A stretch of DNA of 64,000 nt, from assembly GCA_900298995.1 (NCBI GenBank), contig OMIC01000001.1, positions 62,001-126,000 of the forward strand, written 5' to 3'. Positions within the stretch are counted from its first letter, which is position 1. Every line of letters begins with the position of its first letter. Both the position numbers and the translations under genes were made by a program. The notes below the pieces were generated by a model, which did no database searches, was not told the origin of the DNA, and worked only from the letters and a program-made list of their open reading frames with translations. Positions 1-9,204 of this stretch are shown here, in pieces. Origin of the DNA: Hyphomicrobiaceae bacterium (GTDB lineage Bacteria; Pseudomonadota; Alphaproteobacteria; Rhizobiales; Aestuariivirgaceae).

Positions 1-1
1 C

Positions 2-112
2 CACGCCGAGATGAAGAAGGGTGTGCCCTATTTCCGGCAGGCGGGCGTCGAACATGACGTGATCAGCGCGTCCGAGGGCGAATTCGCCTTCATCGAGATT
101 GAGCTGAAATGA
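2..112 (+). CDS. 3' end of an unidentified small protein, cupin-like
   Basis: An open frame enters from the left edge and stops with TGA four bases into the frame that leads to ackA. The visible 36 residues (HAEMKKGVPYFRQAGVEHDV, then a run ending FAFIEIELK) look like the last strands of a small cupin or cupin-like cytosolic protein: an 'AGVEH' turn followed by an alternating hydrophobic strand. The fold assignment is a guess from this tail. The stop codon lies 23 bases before the ackA start, so the two genes are probably co-transcribed. The body of the gene is outside the window. Confidence 0.5.
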   Translation, partial: HAEMKKGVPYFRQAGVEHDVISASEGEFAFIEIELK

Positions 113-135
113 AACTGGCCGGACCGGAGCGCGAC

Positions 136-1224
136 ATGAAAATTCTTGTCCTGAACGCCGGTTCCTCATCGCTCAAATTCGCCGTCTTCAACCGGGGTCT
201 TGATCTGCTTCTCAAGGGACAGGTGTCGGGAATCGGCTCGACCCCGCGTCTCGAGGTGGACGGTCATTCCAGCCGTGACGTTCCCCATGTCACGACCCCC
301 AGCGAAGGCCTTCTGGTCGCGGCTGAATGGCTGTCCGACAACGGCTACGAGCCGGACCGGTTCAACGGCATCGGTCATCGGATCGTCCATGGCGGCACCA
401 AATACGTGACGCCGGTGGCGGTGAATGACGCGATCCAGCACGATCTTGAAGCCCTGCGCGCGCTGGCACCCCTGCATCTGCCATTCGGACTGGGCGTGTT
501 GCGTGAAATGCGGCGGGTGGCGCCGGAGGGGCCGAACATCGCGTGTTTCGACACGGCCTTTCATGCCACCCAGCCGGAGCTTGCGACCCGGCTGCCATTG
601 CCGCGCGCCTATTTCGACAAGGGCTACCGCCGCTACGGCTTTCATGGCCTCAACTACGAGCATGTGGTTCAGGACATGCCGCGTCTCACCGGCAAACCCC
701 TGCCCCGCCGCCTGCTCGCCGCTCATCTCGGTTCAGGCGCATCGATGTGCGCGATCTTCGACGGCAAGAGTGTAGCGACAACCATGGGCTTCTCCACCGC
801 CGATGGCCTCGTCATGGGAACGCGCACCGGCTCCATCGACCCCGGCGTGCTGGTGGCGCTGATGCGCGATGAGCATCTGAGCCTCGATCAGCTGGAGGAC
901 CTGCTCTATCGCAGGAGCGGGCTACTTGGCCTCTCCGGCATCTCGCCGGACATGCGCGTGCTGCTGGCGAGCGACCGCACCGAAGCGATCGAGGCCGTGG
1001 ACTATTATTGTTACTCTGCTGCGCGCCATGCGGCCTCGCTCGTTCCCGCGCTGGGAGGCGCAGACGCGATCGTGTTTACCGGCGGAGTCGGCGAAAACGC
1101 CGGGCCTGTCCGAGCCCGCATCCTCTCGCACCTGAAATGGCTCGGCGTACCACCCGAGAATGTACATGTGGTTCCGGCCAACGAGGAACTGACCATCGCA
1201 CGCCATGTGCGCGAACTGGTCTAG
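136..1224 (+). CDS. ackA: Acetate kinase
   Basis: Interconverts acetate plus ATP with acetyl phosphate plus ADP in the cytosol. The 362-residue protein carries the acetokinase signatures in order: NAGSSSLKFAVF at the N-terminus, HRIVHGG, CFDTAFHAT, RRYGFHGLNYEHV, AHLGSGAS, GTRTGSIDPG and FTGGVGENAGPVR. It is somewhat shorter than the usual ~400 residues. An in-frame ATG exists 27 bases upstream, but position 136 gives the family's N-terminus (MKILVLNAGSSS) and has GGAG 9 bases before it. The gene faces pta, the next enzyme of the pathway, with only 5 bases between the two stop codons, so the pair is convergent rather than the usual co-directional operon. Confidence 0.95.
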   Translation: MKILVLNAGSSSLKFAVFNRGLDLLLKGQVSGIGSTPRLEVDGHSSRDVPHVTTPSEGLLVAAEWLSDNGYEPDRFNGIGHRIVHGGTKYVTPVAVNDAIQHDLEALRALAPLHLPFGLGVLREMRRVAPEGPNIACFDTAFHATQPELATRLPLPRAYFDKGYRRYGFHGLNYEHVVQDMPRLTGKPLPRRLLAAHLGSGASMCAIFDGKSVATTMGFSTADGLVMGTRTGSIDPGVLVALMRDEHLSLDQLEDLLYRRSGLLGLSGISPDMRVLLASDRTEAIEAVDYYCYSAARHAASLVPALGGADAIVFTGGVGENAGPVRARILSHLKWLGVPPENVHVVPANEELTIARHVRELV

Positions 1225-1229
1225 CCGGA

Positions 1230-2132
1230 TCAACTCATCGCCAGCAGCAGCACGCCAGCTGCGACGATGTCATCCACGCTGGCGCCGCGAGAGAGGTCCG
1301 AGACCGGTCGTGCGAAGCCCTGCAGCACCGGCCCCACCGCCTGCGCGCCAGCCAGGTACTGCGTGAGCTTGTAGGCGATATTGCCGGCATCAAGATCGGG
1401 GAAGACCAGGACATTGGCGCGGCCCGCCACCTCGCCGGCATCCGCCATCTTGCGCGCGGCAACGGCCGCAGAGAGCGCGGCATCGCCCTGAAGCTCGCCA
1501 TCGATCTTGATCTGCGGCGCCTTCGCCCGGGCAATGGCAACGGCCTCGGCGACCTTCGTGGCATCCGGATGGTTGCCGCTCCCCTTGGTGGAAAAGGACA
1601 GGAGCGCCACGCGCGGCTCGGCACCCAGGAGCGGTCCGGCACTCGCAGCCGACGCCAGGGCGATATCGGCGAGTTCCGCCGCGCTCGGCTGGATGTTGAC
1701 CGCGCAGTCGGCAAACACCAGCCGCCGCTCCGGCCATTGCATGAGAAAGAAACTGGAAGGCGTTGCAATGCCCTGCGCCAGCCCGATCGTCATCAGCGCG
1801 GCCTCGATGACGCGCGCCGTGGGATGAGCGGCCCCTGCGAGCATGGCATGCGCGTCTCCCGCCGCCACCGCCGCGCCGGCGCGGTAGAGGGGCTTTGCAA
1901 GCAACCGCATCGCCATCGTGTCATTGAGCTTTTCCCGCCTCTGGCGAAGAATGGCGACGTGCCGGGCGGACGCCGGAGGCACATCCCCGGCACCGAACAG
2001 CACAGGCTCGGCCAGCCCCTCCTCGCGCAGCCGGCGCGCGGCAGTCACGATCCGGTCGTCCTCGGCCTCTGGCATCACCAGTTTCAGGCCTCTGCCCTTG
2101 ATTTTGGCCTTGGCTTCGTCAATCACAGTCAT
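1230..2132 (-). CDS. pta: Phosphate acetyltransferase, short form
   Basis: Converts acetyl phosphate and CoA to acetyl-CoA and phosphate, completing acetate activation together with AckA. The 300-residue protein is the compact catalytic-domain-only form (PTA_PTB fold), without the N-terminal regulatory domains of the E. coli enzyme. Visible family features are [10 protein letters not shown] near the start, SFSTKGSG mid-protein, [29 protein letters not shown] and the C-terminal [15 protein letters not shown] lies about 9 bases upstream of the ATG. The start codon is only about 20 bases from the divergent citrate synthase start, so the two genes must share an overlapping promoter region or be read through from elsewhere. 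Confidence 0.93.
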   Translation of the reverse strand: MTVIDEAKAKIKGRGLKLVMPEAEDDRIVTAARRLREEGLAEPVLFGAGDVPPASARHVAILRQRREKLNDTMAMRLLAKPLYRAGAAVAAGDAHAMLAGAAHPTARVIEAALMTIGLAQGIATPSSFFLMQWPERRLVFADCAVNIQPSAAELADIALASAASAGPLLGAEPRVALLSFSTKGSGNHPDATKVAEAVAIARAKAPQIKIDGELQGDAALSAAVAARKMADAGEVAGRANVLVFPDLDAGNIAYKLTQYLAGAQAVGPVLQGFARPVSDLSRGASVDDIVAAGVLLLAMS

Positions 2133-2156
2133 CGCAACACTCTCCGGAACATGCCT

Positions 2157-3293
2157 ATGTCAGAAGAAAAGATCGAAATCCACCGCGGCCTGAAGGGCGT
2201 CTATTTCGAACGCTCCGGCACGACCTTCATCGACGGGAAGGCAGGCGATCTGCGCTACCGCGGCTATTCGATCCACGATCTCGCGCAGAAGTCCAGCTTC
2301 GAGGAAACCGCCTATCTGCTGCTCCATGGCGAGTTGCCCAACGCTACTGAACTGTCCGACTTCGATGCCAGCCTCCGCGCAGCCCGTTCGCTTCCGGACG
2401 AGGTCCTCGCCATCATTTCCACGCTGAAGCAGGCTCATCCCATGGATGTCTTGCGGAGCGCCGTCTCGGCACTCTCGAGCTTCACGCCGGGCGCCGACAG
2501 CAAGACGGTGGACGGAATGCGCGAGACGGGCATTCGGCTCACCGCTCAGGTCCCGATGATCGTTGCCGCGCATGAAGCCCTGCGCAAGGGCCGGCCCGTG
2601 CCGAAACCCGATGCCGACCTCTCGCATGCCGCCAATTTTCTCTGGATGATCACGGGCCGCAAGCCCTCTGCCGAGGCCGCGCAGCTCATGGATCGTGACC
2701 TCATCCTGCACGCCGAGCATGGCAGCAACGCCTCATCCTTCACGGCCCGCGTGGTGATTGGCACGGAGGCCACGCTCCATGCCGCAATCACCGCGGCTGT
2801 GGCCGCACTGTCCGGCCCCGCCCATGGCGGCGCAGCCGAGGATGTCATGCGCATGGCGCAGGAGATCGGCGATCCGGCCAGGGCTGCGGATTATGTGAAG
2901 GCCAAGCGCGCGGCCGGCGAGGCGGTGACGGGCTTCGGCCACCGCGTCTACCGTACCGAGGACCCGCGCGCGCGCCACATGCGCGACGGCGTTGAGCAGC
3001 TCTCGCGAGAGATGGGCGAGCCCAGATGGTTTGCCATTCTTCAGGCGGTCGTGGACGCAATGAAGCCCTACGCGCGCTTTGGCGTGAATGTGAACGTCGA
3101 TTTCTACTCAGGCGTCATCTATTACCTGAACGGCATCGCACCGGATCTGTTCGTTCCGATCTTTGCCGTCGGCCGGGTGCCGGGCTGGACCGTGCAATGT
3201 CTTGAGCAGTTGCAGAACAACATACTCATCCGTCCGCTGACGCTCTATGATGGGCCGGAGCCTCGCGCCTATGTGCCGCTCGACCAACGCTGA
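2157..3293 (+). CDS. Citrate synthase, short (type II-like) form
   Basis: Condenses acetyl-CoA with oxaloacetate, or in some relatives propionyl-CoA to give 2-methylcitrate. The protein has 378 residues from this start. Catalytic-site blocks are visible: [38 protein letters not shown] and NVNVDFYSG, matching the His, His and Asp residues of citrate synthases. The length fits the short form of Gram-positive and archaeal type, also common in Alphaproteobacteria as a second synthase. ATG codons at 2151 and 2157 are both possible; 2157 is preferred because the GGA at 2146 then sits at a workable distance. It stands next to ackA and pta, consistent with acetyl-CoA use. Citrate versus methylcitrate specificity cannot be read from sequence. 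Confidence 0.88.
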   Translation: MSEEKIEIHRGLKGVYFERSGTTFIDGKAGDLRYRGYSIHDLAQKSSFEETAYLLLHGELPNATELSDFDASLRAARSLPDEVLAIISTLKQAHPMDVLRSAVSALSSFTPGADSKTVDGMRETGIRLTAQVPMIVAAHEALRKGRPVPKPDADLSHAANFLWMITGRKPSAEAAQLMDRDLILHAEHGSNASSFTARVVIGTEATLHAAITAAVAALSGPAHGGAAEDVMRMAQEIGDPARAADYVKAKRAAGEAVTGFGHRVYRTEDPRARHMRDGVEQLSREMGEPRWFAILQAVVDAMKPYARFGVNVNVDFYSGVIYYLNGIAPDLFVPIFAVGRVPGWTVQCLEQLQNNILIRPLTLYDGPEPRAYVPLDQR

Positions 3294-3298
3294 CGACC

Positions 3299-4648
3299 TC
3301 AGACGTTGAGAAGCAGATACTCCCTTTCCCAGGAACTGATCACCCGCCGGTAGTTCTGCATCTCCTGATACTTGACGTCATTGTAGGCCTCGCAGAACTT
3401 CTCGCCCAGCACCTGCTTCAGAGCCTTGGTATAATTGAGCTTGTCCAGGCTCTCGTCGAGGCTGATGGGCAGCGTATGGGCATAGCGGTAGGCAGAGCCC
3501 TCGACGGGATCCGACGGCTTGATGCGCTCCACCATGCCGAGATAGCCGCAGGCCAGCGAGGCCGCGAAGGCCAGGTAGGGGTTGGCGTCGGCACCCGGCA
3601 CGCGGTTCTCGACCCGGGTGTTGTTGGCATCCGAAGACGGCACGCGCAGCGAGACGGTACGGTTGTCGATGGCCCAGTGGACGTTGGTGGGTGCATCCGA
3701 ATCCGGCACCAGGCGGCGATAGGAATTGACGTTGGGCGCACACAGCGACAGCGCTCCGGCCAGATAGCGTTGCAGCCCGCCGATGTGGTTCAGGAACAGC
3801 TTGGAATGGACGCCATCCTTTCCCGCGAAGATGTTGCGGCCCGTCTTCACATCCATCACCGACTGGTGAATGTGCATGGATGAACCAGGCTCGTTCTCAT
3901 GCGGCTTGGCCATGAAGGTGGCATACATGTCATGCTTCAGCGCCGCCTGCCGGACCGTGCGCTTGAAGAGGAACACCTGATCGGCGAGTTCCAGCGGGTC
4001 GCCATGGTTGAAGTTGATTTCGAGCTGTGCCGGGCCGCTCTCGTGGCTCAGCGTATCGACGTCCAGTTCCTGAGCCTCGCAGAAATCATAGATGTCCTCG
4101 ACGATGGGGTCGAAGTCATTGGCGGCATCGATGCCATAGGCCTGCCCGCCCGGCTCCTTGCGGCCGGAACGGCCCACGGCAGCATCCAGCGGATAATCCG
4201 GGTCGATGTTCTTCTTGACGAGATAGAATTCGAGCTCCGGCGCAACGATCGGCTTCCATCCCCTGGCGCGGTATGCCTCAAGGACACGCTTCAGCACATG
4301 GCGGGGCGAAATCTCCACCGGCTGGTCATCGAGATGGAAGGCATCGCAGATGACCTGTGCGGTGGGTTCGGCATACCAGGGCACCAGGCGGATAGTCTCG
4401 ACATCGGGCTTCATGTAGATGTCGATGGCACTGTCGCTGACGGCGCGCGTGTCCTGCACGTAGCGGCCGTTGATGGTGAGGGTGAAGACCTCCTCCGGAA
4501 CGCGCAGGCCCCGGGACCGGTTGCCGGAGAGAAACTTCTTGGGTGGCAGGATCTTGCCGCGGGCCGTGCCATTCATGTCGGCGACAAGGCACTCCACTTC
4601 GCTGATCTTTCGTTCCTGAAAATAGTCTTCAAATCGGGCTTGGGTCAT
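3299..4648 (-). CDS. puuA: Gamma-glutamylputrescine synthetase (glutamine synthetase family)
   Basis: Ligates glutamate to putrescine using ATP, the first step of the Puu pathway. The 449-residue protein has the glutamine synthetase fold: an N-terminal beta-grasp part (ECLVADMNGTARGKILP), then ELEFYLVKK, ESGPAQLEINF, HENEPGSSMHIHQS and RVPGADANPYLAFAASLA. Start at 4648 gives MTQARFEDYF and the usual length; a longer open frame upstream runs into the promoter region. It diverges from puuB (84 bases between starts), the next pathway enzyme, which separates it from assimilatory glutamine synthetase and from other GlnA-like ligases. The exact amine (putrescine or another) is inferred from this context. 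Confidence 0.88.
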   Translation of the reverse strand: MTQARFEDYFQERKISEVECLVADMNGTARGKILPPKKFLSGNRSRGLRVPEEVFTLTINGRYVQDTRAVSDSAIDIYMKPDVETIRLVPWYAEPTAQVICDAFHLDDQPVEISPRHVLKRVLEAYRARGWKPIVAPELEFYLVKKNIDPDYPLDAAVGRSGRKEPGGQAYGIDAANDFDPIVEDIYDFCEAQELDVDTLSHESGPAQLEINFNHGDPLELADQVFLFKRTVRQAALKHDMYATFMAKPHENEPGSSMHIHQSVMDVKTGRNIFAGKDGVHSKLFLNHIGGLQRYLAGALSLCAPNVNSYRRLVPDSDAPTNVHWAIDNRTVSLRVPSSDANNTRVENRVPGADANPYLAFAASLACGYLGMVERIKPSDPVEGSAYRYAHTLPISLDESLDKLNYTKALKQVLGEKFCEAYNDVKYQEMQNYRRVISSWEREYLLLNV

Positions 4649-4693
4649 GACATCCAGAACAATGTTGCAATGGCCGCAGTCTAGCCCGGAAGC

Positions 4694-4723
4694 TTGACCT
4701 GGCAAAAGGGGGGCAGCTAAACC
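4694..4723 (+). promoter_or_regulatory. Possible sigma-70 promoter for puuB
   Basis: TTGACC at 4694-4699, an 18-base spacer and a poor -10 (TAAACC, 4718-4723). If used, transcription would start about 3 bases before the puuB ATG, giving an almost leaderless mRNA. This agrees with the absence of a Shine-Dalgarno sequence at normal distance. The weak -10 keeps confidence low. Confidence 0.3.
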
Positions 4724-4732
4724 CTTTACATC

Positions 4733-6010
4733 ATGCGACATTCCATCACCGCGCGCAGTTACTACCAGGCCACCGCCCATGCCGCGCCGGTGCGTGCTGC
4801 GCTTTCGGGCAACATCACCGCCGATGTCTGCATTGTGGGTGCGGGCTATACCGGGCTATCCGCCGCCCTGGCGCTCGCAGAAGCAGGGTATCGCGTTGTC
4901 GTTCTCGAAGCCGAAACCATTGGTTTCGGGGCATCGGGCCGGAATGGCGGCCAGATCTGCACCGGCTTTTCATCCGGACAGGCCAAGATCGAGGCGCAGG
5001 TCGGAAAGGATGATGCGCGCAAGTGCTTTGCCCTCGCGCAGGAAGCCAAGCGCCTGCTCACCGAGCGCATCGCGCGCCACCGAATCGCGTGCGACCTGCG
5101 CTGGGGCTATCTGCATGCCGTTCCCAAGGCGAGCCGCTGCGATGAACTCAAGGCCTGGAAGGCGGAATGGGATGCCCTGGGCTATGACGACACGGCAATT
5201 CTCACCAGGAGTGAACTCGAAAGCCGGCTCGGCACGCGCGCCTATCATGGCGCGCTACGCGAGGGGGGCGCCGGTCACTTCCATCCGCTCAATTACGCAC
5301 TGGGCCTGGCGGGTGCGGCGGAAGCAGCGGGTGCTGTCCTGCACGAACACGCGCGCGCCATCGAGGTCGACACCGGCCCCAGACCCTTCGTGCGCACCGC
5401 GCAGGGACGGGTCGATGCAAGCTTTGTGATTGTTGCGTGCAACGCCTATCTGGGTCACCTGGTTCCGAAGCTCTATGCCAAGATGATGCCGGTGACGAGC
5501 TACATCATCACCACGGAGCCTCTCGGCGAGGAAAGGGCGCGCGCGCTCATACCCAATGGCGAGGCGGTGGCCGATACCAATTTCATCGTCGACTACTTCC
5601 GTCTCACGCCCGACACGCGCATGCTGTTCGGCGGGCGCGCCAGCTATACGACGCTCGAGCCGACCGATCTCGGAGCCTACATGAAGCCGCGCATGACGCG
5701 CATCTTCCCGCAACTGGCCTCCGCCCGGACCGAGCACGCCTGGGGCGGTTACATCGCCATCACCAACAACCGCATTCCGGATTGCGGCCGCCTCGGCCCC
5801 ACGGCCTATTATGCCCATGGCTACTCCGGACAGGGTGTCGCACTGGCCGGGCTCTACGGCCTGCTGATCGCTGAGGCGATCCGTGGCACTGCGGAACGCT
5901 TTGACTTGCTGGCCCGCATGCGCCACCTTCCCTTCCCTGGTGGGCCGGTCCGTGTGCCGCTGCTCGCCGCCGCAATGCTGTTTTACCGTTTGAAGGATGC
6001 CCTCGGATGA
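4733..6010 (+). CDS. puuB: Gamma-glutamylputrescine oxidoreductase (FAD-dependent, DAO family)
   Basis: Oxidises gamma-glutamylputrescine to gamma-glutamyl-gamma-aminobutyraldehyde. The 425-residue protein has an N-terminal FAD-binding Rossmann motif (CIVGAGYTGLSAALALAEAG, residues ~33-52) followed by VVVLEAE and GASGRNGGQ, typical of this DadA-like subfamily. It also has the C-terminal glycine-rich YSGQGVALAGLYG. It is transcribed away from puuA and overlaps the downstream flavin oxidoreductase by 4 bases (ATGA). There is no Shine-Dalgarno sequence at a normal distance: the G-run at 4708-4713 is about 20 bases upstream. No puuC or puuD homologue is seen nearby, so later steps must be encoded elsewhere. 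Confidence 0.88.
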   Translation: MRHSITARSYYQATAHAAPVRAALSGNITADVCIVGAGYTGLSAALALAEAGYRVVVLEAETIGFGASGRNGGQICTGFSSGQAKIEAQVGKDDARKCFALAQEAKRLLTERIARHRIACDLRWGYLHAVPKASRCDELKAWKAEWDALGYDDTAILTRSELESRLGTRAYHGALREGGAGHFHPLNYALGLAGAAEAAGAVLHEHARAIEVDTGPRPFVRTAQGRVDASFVIVACNAYLGHLVPKLYAKMMPVTSYIITTEPLGEERARALIPNGEAVADTNFIVDYFRLTPDTRMLFGGRASYTTLEPTDLGAYMKPRMTRIFPQLASARTEHAWGGYIAITNNRIPDCGRLGPTAYYAHGYSGQGVALAGLYGLLIAEAIRGTAERFDLLARMRHLPFPGGPVRVPLLAAAMLFYRLKDALG

Positions 6011-7128
6011 CGAGCACGCTGTTCTCTCCCGTGACCTATCGTGGCCTCACGCTCAAGAACCGGGTGATCGTCGCGCCCATGTGCCAGTATTCAGCGCGGC
6101 ACGGCTTCGCGAACGACTGGCACCTCGTCCATCTCGGGCGCTTCGCGCTGGGCGGCTTCAGCCTGGTCATGGCCGAGGCAACCGCCGTGACGCCTGAAGG
6201 CCGCATCAGTTACGGTGATCTCGGTCTCTGGGAGGACGGCCAGATCGCCCCGTTGCAGCGCATCGTGGAGTTTCTGAAACACAATGGCGCCGCAGCTGGC
6301 ATCCAGCTGGCGCATGCCGGGCGCAAGGCCTCGGCTCCGGTGCCGTGGCGCGGCGGCTTCAACGAAACCGAAGCGGAGAAGGCTGCGCTGGCCTTCGAGA
6401 GCTGGTCTCCCGTGGCGCCCTCTGCCGAGAAGCACACGGCCTCCTATGCGATGCCGCAGGCGCTCGACGACGCCGGACTGGCGCGCATCCGGGACGCCTG
6501 GGTGGCATCCGCTCGCCGCGCCGATACCGCAGGTTTCGACATGATCGAGCTTCATTCGGCACACGGGTATCTGCTGAACCAGTTTCTCTCGCCTGTCGCC
6601 AACAAACGTTCTGATTCCTTTGGCGGCAGCCTTGAAAACCGCATGCGTTTCCCCCTGTCCGTGGCGCGCGCGGTGCGCGAGGCATGGCCAGAGCACAAGC
6701 CGGCCTTCGCGCGCATTTCGGTCACGGACTGGATCGAGGGCGGCGTGACGGTCGAGGAGAGCGTCACCTATGCCCGCGCCCTCAAGGCACTGGGCTATGA
6801 CGTGATCGATTGCTCATCGAGCGGTTTTGATGGCGCCAAGATCCCGGTTGGTCCGCTCTACCAGGTTCCACTGGCGGAAGCGGTGCGCAAGGGGGCCGAC
6901 ATACCCACTGCCGCCGTCGGCCTGATCACCCGTCCGGAAGATGCCGAGCGCATCGTTGCCGAGGGGCGGGCGGATCTCGTGGCCCTCGCGAGGCAGGCGC
7001 TCGATGACCCGAACTGGCCGCTTCACGCCATGCGCAGCCTCATCGGGGCGGAGGGCTACGGCCATTGGCCGCTGCAGGCTGGCTATGCCGTGCGTGCCAA
7101 GGACAAGGCACTCGGCGTTACGGATTGA
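6007..7128 (+). CDS. NADH:flavin oxidoreductase, old yellow enzyme family (YqjM-like)
   Basis: FMN-dependent ene-reductase of the OYE family, 373 residues in one TIM barrel. Visible marks are LKNRVIVAPMCQYSA at the N-terminus (the Cys-bearing MCQYS of YqjM-type enzymes), GIQLAHAGRKAS, the active-site IELHSAHGYLLNQFLSP and ENRMRFPL, and C-terminal AVGLITRPEDAE with LVALARQALDDPNWP. It typically reduces activated C=C bonds of enals, enones or maleimides with NAD(P)H. Its start overlaps the puuB stop by 4 bases, so it is translationally coupled to a polyamine oxidase gene. What unsaturated compound it meets there is unknown. Its 3' end overlaps the convergent speB by 11 bases. Confidence 0.88.
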   Translation: MTSTLFSPVTYRGLTLKNRVIVAPMCQYSARHGFANDWHLVHLGRFALGGFSLVMAEATAVTPEGRISYGDLGLWEDGQIAPLQRIVEFLKHNGAAAGIQLAHAGRKASAPVPWRGGFNETEAEKAALAFESWSPVAPSAEKHTASYAMPQALDDAGLARIRDAWVASARRADTAGFDMIELHSAHGYLLNQFLSPVANKRSDSFGGSLENRMRFPLSVARAVREAWPEHKPAFARISVTDWIEGGVTVEESVTYARALKALGYDVIDCSSSGFDGAKIPVGPLYQVPLAEAVRKGADIPTAAVGLITRPEDAERIVAEGRADLVALARQALDDPNWPLHAMRSLIGAEGYGHWPLQAGYAVRAKDKALGVTD

Positions 7129-8113
7129 TGGGCGCCGCGCGGGCGCCACGCCCCCAGGCCTTGAGGCAGAGATACTCCATGACCAGGGACGCCGCGGCAA
7201 GCGACGTGATTTCGCCGTGGTCATAGGGCGGTGACACCTCGACGATATCCATCCCCACGAAATTGACGCCGGTCAGACGGCGGACGACCGAGGCGGCCTG
7301 ATGATAGGTGAGGCCACCGGGGATCGGCGTTCCGGTGCCCGGCGCGGCGGATGGATCGAGGCAGTCGATGTCGAAGGTCAGATAGGCCTTGTTGCCGCCC
7401 ACCACCTTCTGCACGGTCTCGGCCACGGCGGCAGGCGTGGTGTCGTGCACCTCGTCGGCATAGATGATGCGGAACCCGTAGGTGCGCTCGCCCGTGAACA
7501 CCGTCCGAATTCCGATCTGCACGGATTTCGCGGGGTCGATGAGCCCCTCCTTCACCGCGTAGCCGAACATGGTGCCATGGTCGATGCGCCCGCCGTCATC
7601 GGGTTCCACGTCCCGGTGCGCGTCGAAATGCACCAGAGACAGCGGCCCGTGCTTGCGGGCATGAGCCTTGAGCAGCGGATAGGAAATGTAGTGATCCCCG
7701 CCCAGCGAGATCATTTCGGCGCCCGCGGCGATGATTTCGGATGCGTGCTCCTCGAGCCGCTGCGGGAAATTCTCCTTGCGTCCCCAGTCGAAGAAGCAAT
7801 CACCGTAATCAACGACCGCCAGCGTGTCGAAGGGATCGAAGTTCCACGGCCAGAACGGCCCCCAGGCATTCTCCGCCGACGCCTTGCGGATGCCCTCGGG
7901 CCCGAGCCGCGTACCTGCGCGATGCGATGTCGCCTGGTCGAAGGGAATGCCGGTGACGGCGATGTCGACGCCCGCCAGGTCCCGGGTATATTTCCGGCGC
8001 ATGAAGGACAGTGCGCCCGCGTAGGTCGGCTCCCACTGCGTGCCCTTCAGCTTGTCCCGGCGGAAGGCATTGTCGCCGGGCAAGGGGCCCTTCGGGTTCA
8101 TCTCGAGCGACAT
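7118..8113 (-). CDS. speB: Agmatinase (ureohydrolase family)
   Basis: Hydrolyses agmatine to putrescine and urea at a binuclear manganese site. The metal-binding triplet of the arginase/agmatinase family is present: SLGGDHYISYP, VHFDAHRDVEP and TFDIDCLDPSAAPGTGTP, with VEVSPPYD near the end. The 331-residue length fits agmatinases with an N-terminal extension. It is the last gene of the potF-potG run, starting 3 bases after potG stops, so it is read with the putrescine importer. A second ureohydrolase at 56716-57672 is a separate paralogue with different spacing and context. Related guanidinobutyrases share these motifs, so the substrate rests on the operon. Confidence 0.85.
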   Translation of the reverse strand: MSLEMNPKGPLPGDNAFRRDKLKGTQWEPTYAGALSFMRRKYTRDLAGVDIAVTGIPFDQATSHRAGTRLGPEGIRKASAENAWGPFWPWNFDPFDTLAVVDYGDCFFDWGRKENFPQRLEEHASEIIAAGAEMISLGGDHYISYPLLKAHARKHGPLSLVHFDAHRDVEPDDGGRIDHGTMFGYAVKEGLIDPAKSVQIGIRTVFTGERTYGFRIIYADEVHDTTPAAVAETVQKVVGGNKAYLTFDIDCLDPSAAPGTGTPIPGGLTYHQAASVVRRLTGVNFVGMDIVEVSPPYDHGEITSLAAASLVMEYLCLKAWGRGARAAPINP

Positions 8114-8116
8114 CGC

Positions 8117-9199
8117 CTACTCCGTCAGAACGATTGAATCTTCCGGCGCCCAGTGCGCCCACACCGACTGGCCACGTTCCATGGCGCCAGCGCCCGAGCG
8201 ACGGTCATTCTGGACATTCACCGACAGGTTCAGCCCATCGGCGGTCTCGATCACGACATGACTGGTGTCGCCATAATAGGCCAAAGCGCTGACCTTGCCG
8301 CGCACGCGGATACCGGCACCTGGTTCAGTCTCCGAGATCTTGAGCTTCTCCGGGCGGACCGCGACCGCGATCTGCGCGCCCACCAGTCCGTCGTTCACCA
8401 GCTCGAGACGGCCCAGCCCGCGTGCCTCGCAGTCGAGCTTGCGGCCGATCTGGCGCAGCACCCGCGCTTCGATCAGGTTCACCTTGCCAATGAAGTCCGC
8501 CACGAACCGGTTCCTGGGATGCTCGTAAAGCTCCGCTGGCGTTGCCACCTGCTGCACGGCGCCCTTGTCCATCACCGCGATGCGACTCGCCATGGAGAGC
8601 GCCTCGTCCTGATCATGTGTGACGATGATGAACGTGATGCCCACCGTCTCCTGGAGGCGCGTCAGTTCCATGCGCATGTCATCGCGCAGCTTCGCATCCA
8701 GCGCGGAGAGCGGCTCGTCGAGCAGCAGCACCTTCGGGCGCTTCACCAGCGCCCGCGCCAGTGCCACGCGCTGGCGCTGGCCGCCCGACATCTGGTCGGG
8801 CTTGCGGGCCGCAAGCGCCGTGAGCTTCACCATCTCGAGCGCCTCGGCGACGCGGCGCGCCGTTTCATCCGCGGGAACACCCGTCACCTTCAGGCCGTAG
8901 GCCACATTCTGCTCAACGGTCATGTGCGGGAACACCGCATAGGACTGGAACACCATGTTGGTAGGGCGCCGGTTGGGCGGAGTTAGCGCCATGTCTTCGC
9001 CGCCTATGATGATCTGACCGGAGGTCGGCGTCTCAAGGCCGGAGATCATGCGCAGCAGCGTGGTCTTGCCGCAGCCCGAGGGACCGAGAAGCGCGAAGAA
9101 CTCGTTCTGGGCGATGTCGAGCGAGACATTGTCCACGGCGGTGACGCCGCCGGGAAAGGCCTTGGTGACATTGCGGATCGAAACGATGGTATCGGGCAT
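8117..9199 (-). CDS. potG: Polyamine ABC transporter ATP-binding protein (PotA/PotG type)
   Basis: Energises polyamine uptake. The 360-residue protein has an N-terminal NBD with Walker A GPSGCGKTT (residues 39-47), Q-loop MVFQSYAVFPHM, signature MSGGQRQRVALARAL, Walker B VLLLDEPLSALD and the switch histidine in VTHDQDEAL. This is followed by a C-terminal TOBE regulatory domain (IAVAVRPEKLKIS). It lies 5 bases after potI and 3 bases before speB. Gene order F-(fusion)-H-I-G differs from the E. coli potFGHI order, so PotG is named by role. Confidence 0.9.
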   Translation of the reverse strand: MPDTIVSIRNVTKAFPGGVTAVDNVSLDIAQNEFFALLGPSGCGKTTLLRMISGLETPTSGQIIIGGEDMALTPPNRRPTNMVFQSYAVFPHMTVEQNVAYGLKVTGVPADETARRVAEALEMVKLTALAARKPDQMSGGQRQRVALARALVKRPKVLLLDEPLSALDAKLRDDMRMELTRLQETVGITFIIVTHDQDEALSMASRIAVMDKGAVQQVATPAELYEHPRNRFVADFIGKVNLIEARVLRQIGRKLDCEARGLGRLELVNDGLVGAQIAVAVRPEKLKISETEPGAGIRVRGKVSALAYYGDTSHVVIETADGLNLSVNVQNDRRSGAGAMERGQSVWAHWAPEDSIVLTE

Positions 9200-9204
9200 G
9201 GCTT

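Noticed and set aside
1008-2156. Long upstream extension of the citrate synthase frame reaching into ackA
   Set aside because: The extension is antisense to pta and within ackA; only the part from about 2151 matches citrate synthase.
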